64,000 nt of DNA from Luzula sylvatica. Taxonomy: Eukaryota > Streptophyta > Magnoliopsida > Poales > Juncaceae. The DNA lies in assembly GCA_946800325.1 (NCBI GenBank), contig OX326959.1, positions 25,861,447 to 25,925,446 on the forward strand. The letters are read 5' to 3'. Position numbers and translations under genes: made by a program. Shown here one piece after another: positions 52,370 through 63,004 of the stretch. Position 1 is the first letter of the stretch. Each line of letters begins with the position of its first letter. The notes beneath the pieces are model-generated. The model made no database searches. It saw only the letters and a program-made list of their open reading frames with translations, and was not told the DNA's origin.

Positions 52370-53560
52370 ATGCAGCTGATCCGGATCGCAACAGATCCAT
52401 TTGCAACAGAAAATGCATGGCGAAACCATAGTCGGTCGATCTAGGCTTGTTTGCCTTGACGATCCACCTTCAAGATATCGCTACCGTTCAATCTTGAAAG
52501 CGAAGCCGTCATTGCCGTGGTTGTGATCATCTCAACGTGGTGGCCTTCGTTGCCATACAGAGAATGAAAATGGATCTGTTTTTAAAGGAGGCACTCGGTT
52601 TAGAGACATACCCGAGAATGAAAATGGGTCGATGTCCGCATCAAATAAGTCATACTTAGTTAAATATTAAACTTCGTGTATACGTTGATGCTTGAAAACA
52701 TTACTAAAGGATTTTATGTTTAATATTTATAAACTAAATTGCTCGTAACTAACATTTTTTTACATGCACTTTGAAATGACATTTACAAAACAAAAAACAA
52801 TTATTAATTAACATACTAACAAAAAAACATCTGTTTTTAATCGACCCACTCATCTCACTAGTGAACTGATGATTAGAGATGTACTTAGCTTGTTCGTTGT
52901 TAATTATTCTTTTCCTTTTTTTAGTTTCTGCTTCGTCAAAAAAATAATACTAAGGTCAAATTCGAGAATTCTTATGCATAATGTTGATCGAAAAATTGTG
53001 TCAATAACATGACTAATGAACCAATGATCTGAGGCTCGGTCGGGTTTAATAACATTGTTATCTTTTTAATTACTCGAAACATGGACTAATTTTATTCTCT
53101 TCTCAATTTCGTTTCGGATTAATCCCTAATCGGTTGGGCTAATCCCAAATCCGATTTCACCTAATTTGGAGCGATTTAGACCCTGATTTCAACCGATTAG
53201 AAAATTGGACTTCGATTTTTTTTTTATTTGGAAGTTTGGGTGTATTTAACATTGGGCTTTGGATGTATAATGTGTTCATGTTGAATAATTTCAACTGGTA
53301 CATTCGCTCGAACTCGGCTCGATTGTATCTTTATTGGTAGTTCGCCTTGCCTAGTTTAGGAATTCAACTTTTCAACAATAATATTGTATACTATTTAAAT
53401 TTAGTAGAGGCTTAAATATATAATAGATAATAACAATACGTTACATAATAATCTTATGTTTCGAGAAACTTATTACAATATTATAATAGTGATTTATATA
53501 TTCAAATGCAAGATTTAGCAATCGACTCGGATCCAAGATGTCTTTGTGGATCAACCGGTA
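52370..53560. other. intergenic, partly duplicated from the copy B flank
   Basis: 52380-53020 shows nothing recognisable. 53090-53545 repeats the flank of copy B (GGATTAATCCCTAATCGGTT, CAACTTTTCAACAATAATAT, TATATAATAGATAATAACAA). Confidence 0.6.
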
Positions 53561-54218
53561 CTAATTAACATCAGTACAACATATGCCTTGCTTGCCAGAT
53601 CCATGGCCGCCATGGGTGCCAAGGCCACCAATGGCCCCAAAACTGCCATTAACGCTGAGAGCACCAATGCGGTCATGGGCACCATGGCCGCCCTGATACA
53701 TATCAAAATAGTCAGTCCGCTCGGTCCGTTGATGATAGTATTCCTCATGGTGATATTTTTGGTTATACGGAGCTGCAAAATCGTTGACAAAAAAAAAAGA
53801 TCACACAAATGCTATAAGACGAATATTAGCACAATAACAAAAAGGAATAATGGAATTATTACCTAATTAAATATCGAGTAGAAGTTCGAATTACTTACAT
53901 AATGAAAATTAATGATTATATTATACCTGGAGCAGGTGGACGCGGGTTATCAACGGACTCGGAATGTGCGTATTGAAATTTAGAATATGCATGTTTAGCA
54001 GGAGGATTGGCATGCCCGTAAGGCTTCGAATATCCCCCGTGCTGAGATATTTGACCCGTGTTGTGACCCGCATTAGAGCCTGTGTTACAACCGGATTTGT
54101 GCGGTTTGTTATATGGCTTACAAGGTTTATTCGGTTTATTTCCAAACATGTTAGAGAATAATCCTCTTTCCTGTGTTGCCAATTCCTCTCGTTTCATTTC
54201 CATGTCTCCTTGTTTCAC
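53561..54218 (-). CDS. short Tyr/Gly/His-rich protein, copy D
   Basis: Two exons, 54218-53927 and 53772-53561, in frame, about 167 residues. Exon 1: TQERGLFSNMFGNKPNKPCK, PYNKPHKSGCNTGSNAGHNT, HGGYSKPYGHANPPAKHAYS. Exon 2: APYNQKYHHEEYYHQRTERT, then DYFDMYQGGHGAHDRIGALS and a short Gly/His end GTHGGHGSGKQGICCTDVN. It is the copy next to the intact glucuronokinase gene, 455 bp beyond its stop codon on the same strand. Function unknown. Confidence 0.75.
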
Positions 54219-54672
54219 TTCACCTCACTTTACCTAACGAGTACAAATATATATGAACAAAATATATCTCAAAACTATATAAAACAAGATTAGTTTACTA
54301 ATTAATATGAACTATTTAAATTTTCATTTCTTACAAAAGGGCTTTTATGAGATGTAAAACAAGGCTTGTACTGATTTGAATAGAAACAATATGATCATAA
54401 TTTATTTATATACTTAATTTCAGTGGGGAATTGCGTTATAATCAAGCATAAAGGAATTTTTGCTTTGTTATCCTTATTTTTTTATTGAAAAATATATATT
54501 CTCTAAATCATATCTCACCAAATCAGTTATATCATATCTTCATTACAGTATTAGAACGATATTTCACAAAAAAATAAGATCACTTTGAAGTGAGAACAAA
54601 ACAAAATTATTTGTCATCTATTTATTATTCTATATATATTTCTCCAATCTCAATTTAGTATCTTCTAATACA
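54219..54672. other. intergenic between glucuronokinase and copy D
   Basis: 454 bp serving as glucuronokinase 3' flank and copy D promoter. Versions of this spacer are recognisable above copies A, B and C. Confidence 0.6.
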
Positions 54673-56741
54673 TCACAGCTTGACCAAGCTTTTGGACTCC
54701 TCTTCACTAAGGAATGACTTCACAACGGTTATTTTTTGAAGGGCAAAACCGTCTTTTTGACATGCAGCTTCTAGCCGGGCCAATTGGGTGGCGCCATCTG
54801 GACAGAACGCAACAACGGCCCCACCACTTCCAGTGAACTTAGCCGCGGCTCCGACACTTCTCGCCACCTCAACCATTTTTATATTCAATGCTCCTAACGC
54901 CTCGTCTCCGAACATTTTCCTAATGAGACGAAAAAAATGTTAGGGAAATTTACAAAAAAAAAACACATTGTTTATAGACTTGTAATTAATGGTGATGGTT
55001 AAATACCTCCTAAGATCGAAATTGCAGTTCATGAGAATTGTTAATTCTTTATAATTCTTTTCCAAAATTACTTTTTGGCCTTTTTCGGCAAGTTGAGAAA
55101 CTTCTTTCATCGACGAAATTATAAATTCGTCTCCATTTAACCATCTTTGCCTCACCGTGCTATGCACCTAAAATCAAACGAACAATAGTACATTTTTAGG
55201 CATAATTTTTAATATTAAAAAGAAAGAGAAATTACGAAAATGACCTTGCCAGAATCACTAGGGTTCTCGGCATAAATAAGATAAAGAGGAGGAAGAAGAT
55301 TTATATTAATTTGTATATATTTCCCATGTCCCATCTTATCCATATACTCTTTATCAAAATCCTTCAGAAATAAACATATCAATTGTTAGATATTAATTAT
55401 ATACAAAAAATAAGATTTTTTTAATTAATTATGTTACCATGTATACGAGACCACCATAGACTTGTGCCACGCGGTCTTGTAGACCGGCAACAATACCCAA
55501 TTCTTTCTCAGCATTTAATATTAAATTCGGTCTTATTTCCACTTTAATTAAATTCCTCACGTCGTAAAAATCAATTAGGCAATTTAATGCTGCACATACT
55601 ATTGCACTCGAACCCGATAAACCCGTCTAACAATAAAATAAAATAATTAGAAAAAAGTTCAAGATATATTATTCCTGAATTGATTTGATGAAAAGAGGAG
55701 GAATAGTTGGCTAATTAGGGCTGACCTGGCGAGGGATATTCGTGTCGTATGATAAATTGAAATTTTCCTTCTTTAAATCGATTTTGTTTTGTTTGCAATG
55801 AGTGTAGAAAACTCGACATATTGCCATGAGTAAACGAACCCCGCCATAATATCCTTCATTTTCCAATCGATTAACCTAAATATAGAAAATACATGAAGCA
55901 TGATTACATTACTAATTATTGTATTTTTAGATTGATTATTTAAACAAACAAGTTTATCCAAGCTTCCATTTCTATGAAGAGATAAGCACTAGCCTACCAA
56001 ACAAATTCACAAAACAACTTCAATTTTTATTATTCAAATAATTTCGATATATTTAATGTGGAGATAAGTACAACACGTCACAAGCCAATCTAGCAAGTTT
56101 CTAAATCGAGTGAAATATGATGGGCATGGCTTGCTTAATATCTTGAGAAAATAACAAATTAATAGTGATAATGATAAGGATAATGATAATCTCAGGTAAT
56201 ATGAATATATTGTTTGAATTACTGGCTGTGTAGCAATCCCCGTAACGAGTTACTGTACAGTAGGCATCAACTCGTTACATGGTTTATATAAAATGTATTG
56301 GATTCAGTGAATATTTCACGAATGTTCATCAAAATCCGTAATTTACGAGGAAATTCAAAGATAAGATGATTTCTTCTTTCGAATTTTCCCCAAATTGCTA
56401 ATACTTGTTCGTATTATGACAATTGCTTCAAATTGGCAAGAAAATGTAAGCGAAAGGTGCCGGTTTTACAATCTCGCTGACACAAAACCCATAATTCTAA
56501 GATTTTTCATCAAGAATTAACTGGAAACAGAATTCAAACGTACCAAGTGATCGATGGAATCGAAGGAGACGAGATCGTGCTTAGGGTGAGGTTGTATGAC
56601 GAGTTCATCGGAGGGGCGAAGAACAACAGAAGCCCAGAAATTACCGAGAGTAAACGAAATCGTTCGGCCATTGTACACGTCACTCGGATTGCCGATCAAA
56701 CCCACTCTGGCATACGCCTTGTGCTCGAGCTCAATCGCCAT
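54673..56741 (-). CDS. GLCAK: glucuronokinase (GHMP kinase)
   Basis: A cytosolic kinase that phosphorylates D-glucuronic acid to glucuronate 1-phosphate in the myo-inositol oxygenation route, feeding UDP-glucuronate for cell-wall polysaccharides. Six coding exons: 56741-56544, 55875-55726, 55626-55438, 55361-55245, 55167-55007 and 54919-54673, all GT-AG and in frame, about 353 residues, close to Arabidopsis glucuronokinases. Motifs: [20 protein letters not shown] and [10 protein letters not shown] at the N-terminus; the GHMP ATP-binding signature [10 protein letters not shown] (about residues 117-126); [33 protein letters not shown]; and the C-terminal GHMP motif [16 protein letters not shown]. 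No signal peptide. Catalytic motifs are all present and it looks functional. Shards of its last exon recur at 44874, 47766 and 51714, downstream on the same strand, each paired with a copy of the small Tyr/Gly-rich gene. Confidence 0.92.
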
Positions 56742-57005
56742 TGAAGATCTCGAGTATAGTAGCTTTGATCTTTTCTGTTATGAATCGATCACGGCAAAAG
56801 GGAGATCAAATAGGCATTGAATTGGTATGAAAGAGAAGGGAGTATGAATCAAAGGTGGAGATTGATTTGATCTGTTGATCGTACCGTTGATTGGTTGACA
56901 TGTCATGGAGAAAAGATTGACGGATGCAATATGTGGGCTCGTAGGTCAGTAATGTGACTACTCATGAGATGTGTCATGTGTGTACTTTTAAGGTAAACGT
57001 AGGGG
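56742..57005. promoter_or_regulatory. glucuronokinase promoter region
   Basis: No convincing TATA box. A CCAAT motif (AACCAATCAACGG on the minus strand, about 56885-56897) lies some 145 bp above the ATG. The region ends at the target duplication of the hAT element at 57006. Confidence 0.4.
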
Positions 57006-57839
57006 TAGTGTGTTGCCACGGGTGCGGGTCGGGTCCCGAGCCCAAACGGGTGTGGCGGGTGCGGGTCTAGACGGGTGCGGGTCGGCGGGTTTGGCGGGTG
57101 TGACGGGTGCGGGTTTGGGCGGGTGGGTTTGGAGGGATGGGGAAAACCCGTCCTTAGACTCGGCGGGCGAGACGGGTCCCGGGCGGGACGGGCGGGTCGA
57201 CGGGCGGGCGGGTCCCGGCGTGAATAGTGATTTTAAAAAAAAAAAAAAAATTGAAAAAAATTGAAAAAAAATTAAAAAAAAATTGAAAAAATTGAAAAAA
57301 AATTGAAAAAAATAAGAAAACAAATTTCAATATGAAAAAAAGTTACTCTCCTCCTTTATTAAATTATATTATATATTAAATCTTAATATGTGATAAATCA
57401 TCTTAATTAAATGATAAATTATGGGAATAAAATTTTAAAATCTAATTTATCATAATTTTTATATTTTTTGCATTATTTAATTGTTCATCATTTTTATATT
57501 TTTATATTTTTTAATTGTTCATCATTTTTAAATTGTTCATCATATTTATCGTAATTAAATGATAAAGTTACTCTCGTATATTTGCATTATTTAATTGTTC
57601 ATCATTTTTATATTTTTATATTTTTTAGAATAAAAAAATAGATTGGTAAATAAATTTAAAATCTAATTTATCATAATTTTATTGAGACAGTTTAAATTAT
57701 TTTTACCGACGGGCCGTCGGTAAAATCTGGTAAAAAAAATTGAAAAAATTGAAAAAAATAAGAAAACAAATTTCAATATGAAAAAAAGTTGAAAAAAAGT
57801 TACTCTCCTCCTTTATTCCGGGCTTGAGACCGGCTATGT

Positions 57840-57970
57840 TACTAATTTACCATGTTTAAAAAATAACATAGGCGGAGTTCTAACTTTTTTTTTTGTTAGT
57901 AAATATTTAGATGACGTATAATAATATTGAATAATTAGAAAAAAAAATTAAAGAGTGCATATATAATACC
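57840..57970. other. AT-rich filler inside the hAT element
   Basis: Together with 57240-57830 this is A-rich and T-rich simple sequence, with ATTGAAAAAAATTGAAAA and TTTAATTGTTCATCATTTTT repeats. A segment starting ATTGAAAAAAATAAGAAAAC occurs twice (about 57302 and 57742), with GTTACTCTCCTCCTTTATT. Confidence 0.6.
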
Positions 57971-57974
57971 AAAC

Positions 57975-58193
57975 CTATATTTGTATATTGCGCATTTGTT
58001 CAATATACCAATGCGGATTTTCTCCATCGGGATCAAATTCATCATCCGTATCAACATCCGTGACGGCGGTACTAGTCTCTTCAACATTTGGATTTGGATA
58101 TTCACTTGCGGGAGCTAACATAAGTTCGTTTCGATCATCCGCATCAATCCAATCTTTTAGGCATACAAGACGCTCGAAAACTTTTGGCCCCAA
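57975..58193 (-). pseudogene. hAT transposase C-terminal remnant
   Basis: 72 codons: PKVFERLVCLKDWIDADDRN resembles the segment just after the hAT dimerisation domain (consensus like PKTVEALICLKDWL), followed by an acidic tail TDVDTDDEFDPDGENPHW. All upstream domains are missing. It confirms the hAT identity of the surrounding element. Confidence 0.7.
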
Positions 58194-58632
58194 CCGGCTC
58201 CTTTTATTGATAATTAAAAATAAGTGAAAATTTTAATAATTATGAACAGTAAATAGTGAACAGTGAACAGTACGGGTCGGGCGGGTCGGGTCGGGTTGCA
58301 CAGTGACGGGTTTGCCAAACGGGCGGGTTTACACGGGTTTAGTGGTAACCATTGGTTGAAACCCGCCCTTGGACCCGTACCCGTTGACCCGTCGGGTTTC
58401 AACCCGTTTGCTAAACGGGCGGGTCGGACGGGTCAAAATCCCGGGCGGGTCGGGTCGGGCGGGACCCTTACGGGTTTTGGCACTACACTACGTAGGGGAC
58501 ATTTGACTGGACCATTTCGATTTGTAACTACTAGGTACTAACTAGGTAACTAGGAAGTTTAATGAATATTACCTCCGGTCTCGATTTTATATAATTTAAA
58601 TTTTAAATTTATTATTGTGAATCAGTAAATAA

Positions 58633-59081
58633 CATTGTTGCAATTGCAAATAGCTTCCTTAAACGTCAATATAAATTTTGACATATTTTGATTTAGAGAC
58701 GAAATATTGAGTGTTGCGGTTTTGTAGTCTGCTAAATCTAAATTAAATACATTCAAATTGATATATAAAAAAATCAAATAAATTTAATTAAAAAATAATA
58801 TTTTTATGAAAAGTTCTAATAATTAAAATCATCTTTTGTTGATAAAGAAATCATAAACCCACTCTTCTATTTTCGAATACTTTGTTAATTATTTCATAAA
58901 TTTTTATTTGAGATGTTTAATATTAATATTGTTAGTTTAAATATTGTATTTTATTACATATTGATACCCCAAATATTTTATACGCGGCAAATTATAGAAT
59001 CCGCTATAGCACACACTACACGCCATCGCTACAAAAAATGATCAACATGCTACGGACCGCTCAACACTATTTGCAACATTG
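58633..59081. mobile_element. hAT-like element, shortest member of the set
   Basis: 449 bp, starting CATTGTTGCAATTGCAAATAG and ending CACTATTTGCAACATTG, with a perfect 8-bp target duplication GTAAATAA (58625-58632 and 59082-59089). Its right subterminal region has CGCTATAGC and GGACCGCTCAAC motifs. No coding capacity. Confidence 0.85.
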
Positions 59082-59466
59082 GTAAATAATTAATAATTAA
59101 TAATTTTAATCTAATATCAAATATTTTATATTTTTTGATAGATTGTTTTATCAATATTTATTTATGCTTGTACAAAAGTGAACTGTATAATTTTTTTGAA
59201 GCACTTTACGCTACTTAGCGTAAATAGGTATTTTAGAAATATATATGATATGACCTGCATTTTAGAGTGTCGATTATGTTTTAATTTTGTGAGGTTAATA
59301 CATGATATATAACTGAAATTTTTAATTCAATATTTTGTACAAACAAAAATAGAAGTATAGTTTAATACAAATTGTATATTGTATGTACAATATTTTATCC
59401 TTTATTAAAAGTATATTTTAATTTATTAAAGATACCACATTAATAGAATCAATCCAATCAACATAT

Positions 59467-59740
59467 ATGACTATAATATTATTATTATAAACTAATATTA
59501 ATAAATATCTAACATTAATTAATATTTATAATAATTCTGCTGTTATTTAATTATCTTATTTTAATTTATTTATATAGTTTTGTGTATGTTTCGCTTTGGA
59601 TTGACTATAATATTATTATTATAAACTAATATTAATCACATATCCAACATTAACTAATATTTTATAATAATTCTATTGTTATTTAATTATCTTCTTTTTA
59701 TTTATTTATATAATTTTTTGTATGTTTCATTTTGGATTTA
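59467..59740. repeat. tandem duplication of about 135 bp
   Basis: Two adjacent copies starting GACTATAATATTATTATTAT (59469 and 59604), running through CTGTTATTTAATTATCTT and ending TATGTTTCNNTTTGGATT. AT-rich and non-coding. 59090-59466 and 59741-60088 on either side show nothing recognisable. Confidence 0.9.
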
Positions 59741-60097
59741 ACATATACAAAATAATTGGAATGTGATATATAATAATATAAAAATCTTGGTAAATTTAGT
59801 TAGTCTTTTACAATAATATAATATAATGATTATTTTTTTATCAATTAAAAAAATCAATGTAAATTGTATTTCTTCTAGTTTATTATATTTTTTCGACAAT
59901 AAATTTAAAAAACCCAATGTAACATGATATGTGTCTTGGTTATTTATAATTTTAACTTTCGAATAATGTAATGTATAATTATTTTGACATTGAAATGGTT
60001 TATTTAATTTTATAAATTCTTTTTATAAACATGAGAAGGTTTAGTCTTAATTTTCTCCAAAAAAAAAGGTTTAATCTTCATTTTGGGTTAAAAACTA

Positions 60098-61221
60098 GGC
60101 GCAATTTCACGTGTACACCTGTAAAACATTATAATTTCACATATACCCCTCAATACTATGAAATTTCACGAATATCCCTCCAAATCCCTTCAAATATCAT
60201 GGATACCCCTTCAAAACCCTTCAAATATCATGGTTACCCCTGTAAAATTCTAAAAAATATCATATATACCCTTATTATATCATTTAAAAATCATCAACAT
60301 CTTTCTTGTTGGTAATATGTCAATTACCTAAATTTTAAAATTATTTTTTTATGACAATGAATAACTTTGCTCTAAACTAATATTGAAAACCATAAAAAGT
60401 CAAATAATGCCAATTGTATCTCATAATATTTTTTTTCAAAAATCATTGCTGAATCAATACTATTCTCAAAATTTTAAGTAACTATTATATTGATATAAGG
60501 GTAAAACGAAAAAATATTTTGAACGAAAGAATTAACAAATTATTAACTAAAATTTTAATTTAAGGGTATCCATGATATTTGAAGGTTTTTATAAGGATAT
60601 TTATGAAATTTCACGTTTTCGAGGGGTATACATGAAATTATGATCTTTTGCAGGGGTACACATGAAAATGTAAAACATCATAATTTCACATATACTCCTC
60701 AATACTATGAAATTTCACGAATATCCCTGCAAATCCGATCAAATATCATGGATACCCCTTCATACCTTCAAATATCATGGTTACCCCTGTAAAATTCTAA
60801 ATATATCACATATACCCCTATTATATCATTTAAAAATCATCAACATCTTTCTTGTTGGTAATATGTCAATTACCTAAATTTTAAAATTATTTTTCTATGA
60901 CAATGAATAACTTTTTCTCTAAACTAATATTGAAAACCATAAAAAGTTAAATAATGTCAATTCTATCTCATAATTTTTTTTTCAAAAATCATTGCTGAAA
61001 TCAATACTATTCTCAAAATTTTAAGTAACTATTATATTGATATAAAGGTAAAACGAAAAAATATTTTGAACGAAAAAATTAACAAATTATTAATTAAAAG
61101 TTTAATTTAAGGGTATCCATGATATTTGAAGGTTTTTATAGGGGTATTTATGAAATTTCACGTTTTCAAGGGATATACATGAAATTATGATGTTTTGCGG
61201 GGGTACACATGAAATTTTGCC
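60098..61221. mobile_element. dimeric MULE with 9-bp target duplication
   Basis: 1124 bp, bounded by GGCGCAATTTCACGTGTAC on the left and its approximate complement GTACACATGAAATTTTGCC on the right, with a perfect 9-bp target duplication TAAAAACTA (60089-60097 and 61222-61230). Internally it holds two head-to-tail copies of one unit (60120-60670 and 60671-61221), about 90 percent alike, each ending with the inverted GGGGTACACATGAAA phrase; the second lacks the first 24 bp of the left terminus. The arms have a regular pattern of ATCATGGATACCCCTTC and AATATCATGGTTACCCCTG. No transposase. Confidence 0.85.
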
Positions 61222-61230
61222 TAAAAACTA

Positions 61231-61376
61231 CATCTCCCAAGAATCGAACTCGGGAGCTCTGCAGGCAAGGCCACCTTTCTTACCACCAGACCACCTTAAC
61301 CTTCGGACTTGAACGTGGGAGCTTAGCTAGCGCTGCCACCTTTCCTTACCAATAGACCAACTTATCCTTTATAATT
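61231..61376 (-). repeat. two tRNA-like (SINE-type) repeats in tandem
   Basis: On the minus strand, 61302-61231 reads GGTTAAGGTGGTCTGGTGGT... with a B-box-like GAGTTCGATTCTTGGG, and 61376-61304 reads AAGGATAAGTTGGTCTATTG... with CACGTTCAAGTCCGAAG. Both have A-box-like TGGTCTNNTGGTAAG and similar spacing to the second box. They look like tRNA-related SINE heads or decayed tRNAs. No cloverleaf with a credible anticodon arm could be confirmed by eye. Confidence 0.5.
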
Positions 61377-61868
61377 TTTACTTGTTAATAAAAACCATAA
61401 TATTTTTCAAAAAAATAAAAATAAAAACCATAATATAAAATGACATGTGACAAGAGGAGATTTCTTTCCTTAAACTTTAAAACGAATCATAAACAAAAAC
61501 ACAAATTAGTATTATTGTAATAATTCTATTTGACTTATCTATATAACTAAATACTATTATATTATTGTTATGCGTCATACAATTATAACTAAATACTATT
61601 ATGATAGGGTTGAAAGAATTTTCTGTATATATTTAGTGATAGAATTCCTATGTAAAATACTCATTCGAATATATATGGAAAAAAAAATTTAGATGGGGGA
61701 CCTTCGAGCCCTCTCTAACTTGTCAAAAAAAAAATTATTGTTATTCAGCATTGATTATAAAATACTAATATATTTTTTTTCATATCACAATATGATTAAT
61801 GTTTACACGATATTACATTAAATATTTAATATTGTCAACAAAATTATGTTGTAAAGTGGGTGTGCTGT
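61377..61868. other. AT-rich intergenic stretch
   Basis: No recognised feature. A direct repeat of AACTAAATACTATTATNAT occurs at about 61546 and 61588. Confidence 0.5.
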
Positions 61869-61876
61869 GTTAACAT

Positions 61877-62488
61877 CACTGTTGTAAAAAACGGTGAAAA
61901 ACGATGAAAAACGGTGGAAAAACGGTGTTTCGGTGGAAAAAGGTTCCGTTTTTTACAAGACGGTTTGAAAAAACGGTCAAACGTTTTTTTACCGTATTTG
62001 ACCGTTTTTTTTTGGGAAAAAACGTTTTTCGGTTCGAAAAACGGCCGTTTTTCACAACAAAAAATTAAAATTTTGATTATTTACCGTTTTTTTTGCCCAT
62101 TTTTTTGTTCCAACCCAATAAAATTATCATTTTTTTACTTACAGTTGTTCCGATGATGTTAATGATTTTACTATTTAGTTTATGTTTGAATTTGAGTTTA
62201 TATTTTGATGTTACGTTTTGTTGGACATTCGTTTTGATGTTACGTTAATGTTAGACATTCGTTTTGATGTTATGTTTTATGTTGGATGTTGTTTATGTTA
62301 TTTTTTTACTATTAAAAAATTACATAATTATATATTTTTTTGGTTTCATCTATAAATTTTAATTAAATTACTATCGATTTCGGTGACCGTTTTTTCACCG
62401 TTTTTCCACCGTTTTTTCACCGTTTTACGGTAATTCCGTTTTACGGTCCCCGACCGTTCCGTACCGTTTTCCGTATTTTACAACATTG
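61877..62488. mobile_element. hAT-like element, AAACGGT-type subterminal repeats
   Basis: 612 bp, starting CACTGTTGTAAAAAACGG and ending CCGTATTTTACAACATTG, with a perfect 8-bp target duplication GTTAACAT (61869-61876 and 62489-62496). Subterminal regions consist of AAAACGGTGAAAAACG repeats at the left and the complementary ACCGTTTTTTCACCG at the right. The 80-codon open frame at 61914-62156 is made of these repeats. No transposase. Confidence 0.92.
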
Positions 62489-62496
62489 GTTAACAT

Positions 62497-63004
62497 TAAA
62501 CAATTAAAATTAATATTGAAACTTAACTAAACAACGTAACTAGAAATTATTTAGTATCGCATGAAATTTTTAAATTTACATATTTAAAAATAAAAACAAA
62601 ATGTTTTATAAGTTTAAGAAATTATATATGTTAGTACAGTTCTTGTCTTTCATTATAATTATTTTTTGAAAAAATTAACATTGAATTTTTTTGAGAAAAT
62701 AACAACTAAAACTATTTAGTATTATGTACAATTTTATTTAAATTATGATTTTAAAAATACTAATAATTAGACTATAAGATCACTTATGTAACTATGCATA
62801 CTTTTGTATTGTATTGTATTTACTTACATAATTGTCTTCGCAACTTAAAGCTGCAGCAAAAAAATATTGGAAATACGATGATACGGAGTTAAAAATAAAA
62901 ATAAATTCAAGTTAATATATCTCATAATTTTTATAATGATTAGTGTTATATATTAAACATGTTACGTGTTGTATTCACATTTGAAGAGGTCACTTTATGT
63001 GAAA
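62497..63004. other. AT-rich intergenic stretch
   Basis: Nothing recognised. Confidence 0.5.

Larger units (their letters stand above)
57006..58490. mobile_element. deletion-derived hAT element with TAGTGT ends
   Basis: A 1485-bp element with ends TAGTGTGTTGCCA and, on the other strand, TAGTGTAGTGCCA (eleven of thirteen), and a perfect 8-bp target duplication CGTAGGGG (56998-57005 and 58491-58498). Both ends are packed with CGGGTGCGGGTCGGG-type repeats. The middle holds a transposase C-terminal remnant at 57975-58193 and AT-rich filler. It is an internal deletion derivative of an autonomous hAT element. Confidence 0.92.

Noticed and set aside
56988..57323. Pro/Ala/Arg-rich and Phe-rich frames near 57 kb
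   Set aside because: Translation of the CGGGT repeats and poly(A) filler of the hAT element.
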